DNA of 64,000 nucleotides, taken from positions 248,001 to 312,000 of the forward strand of contig JAXHLP010000005.1 in assembly GCA_034522155.1 (NCBI GenBank), read 5' to 3'. Both the position numbers and the translations under genes were made by a program. The notes beneath the pieces are model-generated. The model was not told the DNA's origin, ran no database searches, and was given only the letters and a program-made list of their open reading frames with translations. Position 1 is the stretch's first letter; the number at the start of each line of letters is the position of its first letter. Positions 60,178-64,000 of this stretch are shown piece by piece. The stretch is from Salinilacustrithrix sp034522155. Its GTDB lineage: Bacteria > Actinomycetota > Acidimicrobiia > Acidimicrobiales > Salinilacustritrichaceae.

Positions 60178-61826
60178 CGGCCCGCCGCCTCCTGACCGCG
60201 GTCGTCTTCGTCGTCCCGGTCGCCTTCTTCGCCGTCTTCTTCGCGGTCCCCGCGGTCACGCTGGTCACGACCGGTCTGCGTGGCGGGGGCGCGTGGGAGC
60301 TCGGCGAGGTCGGCGACGTGCTCGGCTCGGCGTCCACCCGTCGCGTGGCGTGGTTCACGCTGTGGCAGGCGGCCGTGTCGACCGCGGCGACGGTGGCGCT
60401 GGCGCTACCGGCCGCGTGGATCATCGGGCGGGTGCACATGCCCGGGCGAGCGTTGTTCTCCGCGGTCATGGTCGTGCCGTTCGTGCTCCCCACGGTCGTG
60501 GTCGGCACCGCGTTCCTCGCCGTGCTCGGCGCCGATGGCCCGGTGCGCACCGTCGGGTCGTCGTTCGGCCTCGACATCGACCTTCGCCAGAGCGCCACCG
60601 CGGTGATCATCGCCCACGTGTTCTTCAACTACGCCGTGGTCGCCCGCACGGTGGGCGCGGCGTGGCTCGCGGTCGATCCCGTCACCGAGGAGGCTGCCCG
60701 GACGCTGGGAGCGTCCCGCTGGCGAGCGTTCCGGGACGTGACCCTGCCCCAGGTGCGCCCGGCACTGGCGGGCGCAGCCGCGATCGTCTTCTTGTTCACG
60801 TTCACGTCCTTCGGTGTGGTGAAGATCCTCGGCGGACCGCGGGTGGCGACGATCGAGGTGGAGATCCACCGGGTCACGACCCAGCTCCTCGACCTGCGCA
60901 CCGCCGCGGTGCTCTCGTTGCTCCAGCTCGCGGCGGTGATCGCCGCGCTCGCGCTCTACCGCCGAGCCGGCCGGCGCCGGGGCATCGGTCGTCTCCGAGC
61001 CGGACGATCGGTGCTGCGCCGTGCCGTCGGTTGGGAGCGGGCGGTGGTGGCCGGGACCCTGCTCTCGTCCGGCCTGCTCCTGGGCGTGCCCATCGCGACG
61101 CTGGCGTGGCGATCGATCGACACCGCGGGTGGGCCGGGTCTCGGGTACTACCGCGCCCTCGACACGGTCGGCCGTGGCACGGTGGCCTTCGTGCCGCCGA
61201 CCGAGGCGATCAGGAACTCGCTGGTCTTCGGGTTCGCGGCCGCGACCACTGCGCTGGTCGTCGGTGGCCTGGCCGCGCTGGGGATCCATCGCCTGGGCGG
61301 GCGCGCCCGGGGCTTCGCCGATTCGTCGCTGATGCTGCCGCTCGGTACCAGCGCCGTGACCGTGGGCCTCGGCTTCCTGATCGCACTCGATGAGCCTCCG
61401 CTCGACCTGCGGACCTCGCCCGTCCTCATCCCCGCGGCGCAGGCGATCATCGCCATCCCGTTCGTGATCCGGACGATGCTGCCGGCCATGGAGGCGATTC
61501 CGTCCCGGCTGCGCGAGGCCGCGTCGAGCCTCGGCGCGTCGCCGTGGCGGGTCTGGACCTCGATCGACGCCCGCCTCCTGCGCCGGCCCGCGCTCGTGGC
61601 GTACGGCTTCGCGTTCGCGATCTCGCTCGGCGAGTTCGGCGCCACGGTGTTCATCGCACGCGCCGACGCGCCCACCGTGCCCGTGGCCATCTTCCGGGCG
61701 CTGTCGCAACCCGGCGCGCTGAACATCGGGCAGGCCATGGCGCTGAGCACCATCCTGTTGACCATGACCACGATCGTGATGGTGGTCGTCGACCGCGTGG
61801 GTGATGCCCGGGTCGGTGGCTTCTAG
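60174..61826 (+). CDS. thiP: Thiamine ABC transporter permease (fused double permease)
   Basis: The 550-residue membrane protein has two BPD-type permease halves in one chain, as usual for ThiP. Each half has an EAA loop that contacts the ATPase: EEAARTLGASRWRAFRDVTLPQ in part (near 178-198) and REAASSLGASPWRVW (near 445-460). About 12 membrane helices are visible. GTG 60174 overlaps the thiB stop. The 3' end overlaps the thiQ start by about 23 bases, so all four genes are one coupled unit. Confidence 0.93.
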   Translation: MTARRLLTAVVFVVPVAFFAVFFAVPAVTLVTTGLRGGGAWELGEVGDVLGSASTRRVAWFTLWQAAVSTAATVALALPAAWIIGRVHMPGRALFSAVMVVPFVLPTVVVGTAFLAVLGADGPVRTVGSSFGLDIDLRQSATAVIIAHVFFNYAVVARTVGAAWLAVDPVTEEAARTLGASRWRAFRDVTLPQVRPALAGAAAIVFLFTFTSFGVVKILGGPRVATIEVEIHRVTTQLLDLRTAAVLSLLQLAAVIAALALYRRAGRRRGIGRLRAGRSVLRRAVGWERAVVAGTLLSSGLLLGVPIATLAWRSIDTAGGPGLGYYRALDTVGRGTVAFVPPTEAIRNSLVFGFAAATTALVVGGLAALGIHRLGGRARGFADSSLMLPLGTSAVTVGLGFLIALDEPPLDLRTSPVLIPAAQAIIAIPFVIRTMLPAMEAIPSRLREAASSLGASPWRVWTSIDARLLRRPALVAYGFAFAISLGEFGATVFIARADAPTVPVAIFRALSQPGALNIGQAMALSTILLTMTTIVMVVVDRVGDARVGGF

Positions 61827-62847
61827 CGGGCGCCTCGCGGTCCAGGGTGTCGCCAAGGTCTTCGACGGGACGACCGTGCTCGATGGGGTCGACCTCGAGG
61901 TCGACGACGGCGCCACGGTCTCGCTCCTCGGCCCGTCCGGCAGCGGCAAGTCGACCTTGCTGCGGATCGTGGCCGGCCTGGAGCGGCCCGACGCCGGGAG
62001 CGTGTCGATCGACGACACCGAGATGACCGCCCGCCCGGCCCATGAGCGCGGGGTGGGGGTCGTGTTCCAGGACCAGGCGTTGTTTCCGCATCTCGACGTG
62101 GCCGGCAACGTGGCCTACGGCCTGCGCATGCAGCGGGTGGATCGCTCGGAACGCCGACGGCGCGCGTCGGCCACGCTCGAGGCGGTCGGGCTTCCCGGCT
62201 ACGAGACGCGGGACCCGGCGACGCTGTCGGGCGGCGAGGCGCAGCGGGTCGCGCTCGCACGTGCGCTGGCCCCCGAGCCACGGGTCGTGCTTCTCGACGA
62301 ACCGCTGGCTGCCCTCGACCAACTGCTGCGCGAGCGGCTGCTCCTCGAACTCCGTTCGATCTTCGACTCCCTCGGTGTGACCGTCGTGGCCGTGACCCAC
62401 GACCCGACCGAGGCGGCCGCGCTCGGCGAGCGCGTCGCCGTCCTCCTCGGCGGACGGATCGCCCAGGTCGGTGCCCCCGGCGAGGTGCTCGCTCGGCCCG
62501 CTTCTGCCGACGTCGCCGGCCTGGTGGGCCACCGCAACGTGGCCGAGGGTGTCGTGGCCGACGGAGCGGTCCGGACGCCGTGGGGGAAACTGCCCGTCGG
62601 CGAACATCCGGATGGTCCCGTCTCGGTCCTCCTCCAGCCCGACCAGGTGGTGTCGTCGACGTCGGGCTCGCTGTCGGGCGCGGTCACGGGTCTGATCTTC
62701 CGGGGCGGCAGCGCGTTTGCCGTCGTCGAGGGCGACGACTGGCCCGCGCTCGACGTGCGCGCTGACCCGGCCTGGCGGGTCGGCGACCGGGTGTCACTCG
62801 CCGTCGAGCCGGATGCCGTGCACCTCATGGGGACTGAGGCGAGCTGA
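61804..62847 (+). CDS. thiQ: Thiamine ABC transporter ATP-binding protein
   Basis: The 347-residue ABC ATPase has Walker A GPSGSGKST (43-51), Q-loop VVFQDQALFPH, signature LSGGEAQ (141-147), Walker B VVLLDEP (Asp165, Glu166) and H-loop VTHDPTEA. A C-terminal TOBE-like regulatory domain (about 240-347) is longer than in E. coli ThiQ. It powers import through ThiP. ATG 61804 is used; GTG 61801 or 61816 are alternatives. It is the last gene of the riboswitch operon. Confidence 0.92.
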   Translation: MPGSVASSGRLAVQGVAKVFDGTTVLDGVDLEVDDGATVSLLGPSGSGKSTLLRIVAGLERPDAGSVSIDDTEMTARPAHERGVGVVFQDQALFPHLDVAGNVAYGLRMQRVDRSERRRRASATLEAVGLPGYETRDPATLSGGEAQRVALARALAPEPRVVLLDEPLAALDQLLRERLLLELRSIFDSLGVTVVAVTHDPTEAAALGERVAVLLGGRIAQVGAPGEVLARPASADVAGLVGHRNVAEGVVADGAVRTPWGKLPVGEHPDGPVSVLLQPDQVVSSTSGSLSGAVTGLIFRGGSAFAVVEGDDWPALDVRADPAWRVGDRVSLAVEPDAVHLMGTEAS

Positions 62848-63248
62848 GGCGCTGGCTCGGGAGCCCGAGGAGCCATTGGGGCATCGCGGCAAGCCCGGTC
62901 TGGGTTGACGGGCTCGGGTGGAAGCGGGTGATGCCGTCGTGCCGAATCGTTGGACCTGCCACACCTCGACCCGGTGGATCGCCCGGCGGACGGGACGCAG
63001 GAGATCCCACGTGTTCCGCGTCGGCGTCGAGCCACCAGGCATGGGTCCAGCTTTCACGCCACGCCGCTCGGCGGCCAAGGAAGGAGCGCCACCAGCCGGA
63101 CTCGCCGTACGGATCGAGCGGCGCACCGACCGCCTCGCATGTCCGACCGCCTCGCATGTCCGAGTGCTTCGGGCAGGCGCGCCCGCGGAGGTCGACGGAC
63201 TGGACGCGGTGACGACCCGACCGAGGTGCAGGTCGGGTTCGGGGGCCG
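62848..63248. other. Intergenic region with no supported gene
   Basis: 401 bp between thiQ and the leftward HNH gene. Frames are open on both strands, but none shows a motif or a decisive codon bias. It contains one exact 17-bp tandem duplication (63126-63159). A thiQ terminator was not recognised. Confidence 0.5.
63126..63159. repeat. 17-bp tandem duplication
   Basis: CCGACCGCCTCGCATGT occurs twice head to tail, in non-coding DNA between thiQ and the HNH gene. Confidence 0.85.
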
Positions 63249-64000
63249 TCACGCGGCCGCAGGATGGGTGGTTCTTCGGCCCTTCCACTCGGTGCCGTGC
63301 GGATCCCGCGCGGTCCAGGCACCGTCGTCGTCGAGGTACAGCTTCCACCCGTACTGGTGGAGCAGGCGGTGGTGGAAGCGGCACAGCAGACAGCCGTTGT
63401 CCACGATGGTCAGTCCACCCGCGGCGCGCTCGTTCAGGTGGTGGGTGTCGCAGTGCCGTGGTGGTCGCGTGCAGCCGGGGAAGACGCAGCAGCGATCGCG
63501 GGCGGCGATGGCCCGGCGTTGCTGTGTGGTGAAGCGCTCGTTGGCCGTGTTGGCGTCGAGGACCTGGTTCCGGCCGGCGAACAGGGTGGCGACGAGGGTC
63601 GAGTCGCACAGCATCTGGTCGACCGCGGCCCGGGTGAGGTGCCAGCCGTCGCCGCGGTAGACGAGGTTCCGGAAGTCGCCGGCGGCGCGCGTACCCAGCA
63701 AGGTCTCGACGTCGATGTGGGCGTTGATGGTCGCGCCGGCACGCGGGCGAATCCGGCGTCGGTTCCGGCGGCGCTGATGCCGGATCCGCTTGCGGATCTT
63801 CACCCGCAGGAGCTCGAGCTCGTCGAGACCCTCGTTGGCGGGATCGAACGCTTCGTCGAGGGTGTCGCCCGGGTACGTGCCGTCGTAGACGTCGCGGGCG
63901 CGTCGCTCGTCCTCCTCGGCCCGGTCTTCGGTGTCGTCAGCGTCGTCAGCGCCGGCGGGCCACCATGGCCGAGGGCCGTCGGGAGGCCCGTCGCCACCGA
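63249..64000 (-). CDS. HNH endonuclease domain protein (13E12-repeat/DUF222 type), partial
   Basis: About 250 C-terminal residues; the gene runs off the window's right edge. The HNH/zinc domain reads CVFPGCTRPPRHCDTHHLNE, followed by LCRFHHRLLHQYGWKL. Upstream is a basic stretch (KIRKRIRHQRRRNRRR) and segment TINAHIDVETLLG, as in actinobacterial 13E12-repeat proteins that pair a DUF222 domain with HNH. These families are multicopy and possibly mobile. The frame stays open from 63803 to the edge, so GTG 63803 is internal rather than the start. Confidence 0.88.
   Translation of the reverse strand, partial: GGDGPPDGPRPWWPAGADDADDTEDRAEEDERRARDVYDGTYPGDTLDEAFDPANEGLDELELLRVKIRKRIRHQRRRNRRRIRPRAGATINAHIDVETLLGTRAAGDFRNLVYRGDGWHLTRAAVDQMLCDSTLVATLFAGRNQVLDANTANERFTTQQRRAIAARDRCCVFPGCTRPPRHCDTHHLNERAAGGLTIVDNGCLLCRFHHRLLHQYGWKLYLDDDGAWTARDPHGTEWKGRRTTHPAAA

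Noticed and set aside
62825..63322. 165-codon leftward frame between thiQ and the HNH gene
   Set aside because: No recognisable motif, starts inside the HNH gene's frame shadow and overlaps thiQ's end; coding bias not convincing.

Overview
The window is about 70% GC by eye, densely packed with GTG, TTG and ATG starts and 4-base start/stop overlaps. Its gene set is that of a free-living high-GC actinobacterium: class II fructose bisphosphatase (glpX), MeaB, a bL25 protein with a long acidic tail, a 13E12-type HNH nuclease, and the order rsmA-ispE-tRNA-glmU-prs-rplY-pth-mfd-mazG-eno-ftsB. The mix and the short IspE and GlmU suggest class Acidimicrobiia; that placement is inference from memory of the families, not from a search.

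Layout. 1-2.4 kb: end of the F1Fo ATP synthase operon (atpG with frame breaks, atpD, atpC). 2.4-8.1 kb: 2H phosphoesterase, glpX, HDOD protein, two poorly known proteins (one ending in a J-like segment), a small hydrolase and an MFS transporter. 8.3-10.3 kb: NifU-type Fe-S protein, MeaB GTPase, enoyl-CoA hydratase. 10.4-13.6 kb: GH65 disaccharide phosphorylase coupled to beta-phosphoglucomutase. 13.8-20.2 kb: rhomboid protease, amidase with an N-terminal 24-bp repeat tract, SRPBCC protein, RmuC, MetG, TatD. 20.3-33.6 kb: housekeeping block from rsmA to ftsB. 33.6-34.9 kb: an IS630 element and a 105-bp MITE-like element. 34.9-39.8 kb: zinc-ribbon protein, molybdo-hydroxylase small and FAD subunits without a large subunit, Nudix hydrolase, moaA, moaC and a membrane protein. 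39.8-41.5 kb: tRNA-Ala followed by broken or partial genes (fragment, frameshifted nuclease-like gene, internally deleted purU). 41.5-50 kb: ClC transporter, cupin, thiD, map, YcaQ-like protein, ferredoxin and reductase, glycosyltransferase, epimerase. 50-58.2 kb: phosphoesterase, aminopeptidase N, and nucleoside salvage genes (adoK, a phosphopentomutase-like enzyme, deoA, cdd). 58.3-62.8 kb: TPP riboswitch driving thiN-thiB-thiP-thiQ. 63.2 kb to the end: partial HNH nuclease.

The genes form a few working units. The ATP synthase, eno, glpX and prs belong to central metabolism. adoK, PPM, deoA and cdd would recycle nucleosides to bases and sugar phosphates. The thiamine operon imports thiamine and pyrophosphorylates it under control of its own product. 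moaA and moaC supply the cofactor that the CoxS/CoxM-type enzyme would need once its missing large subunit is found.

The least explained structure is non-coding. A hairpin element occurs twice in tandem after mfd and once at the start of thiD; its loop and 3' flank are conserved while both stem strands change together. A second hairpin block starts exactly 3 bases after both tRNA genes. Several breaks (atpG, the transposase, the nuclease-like gene) are single-base indels and could be sequencing error, so they are reported with that caveat.
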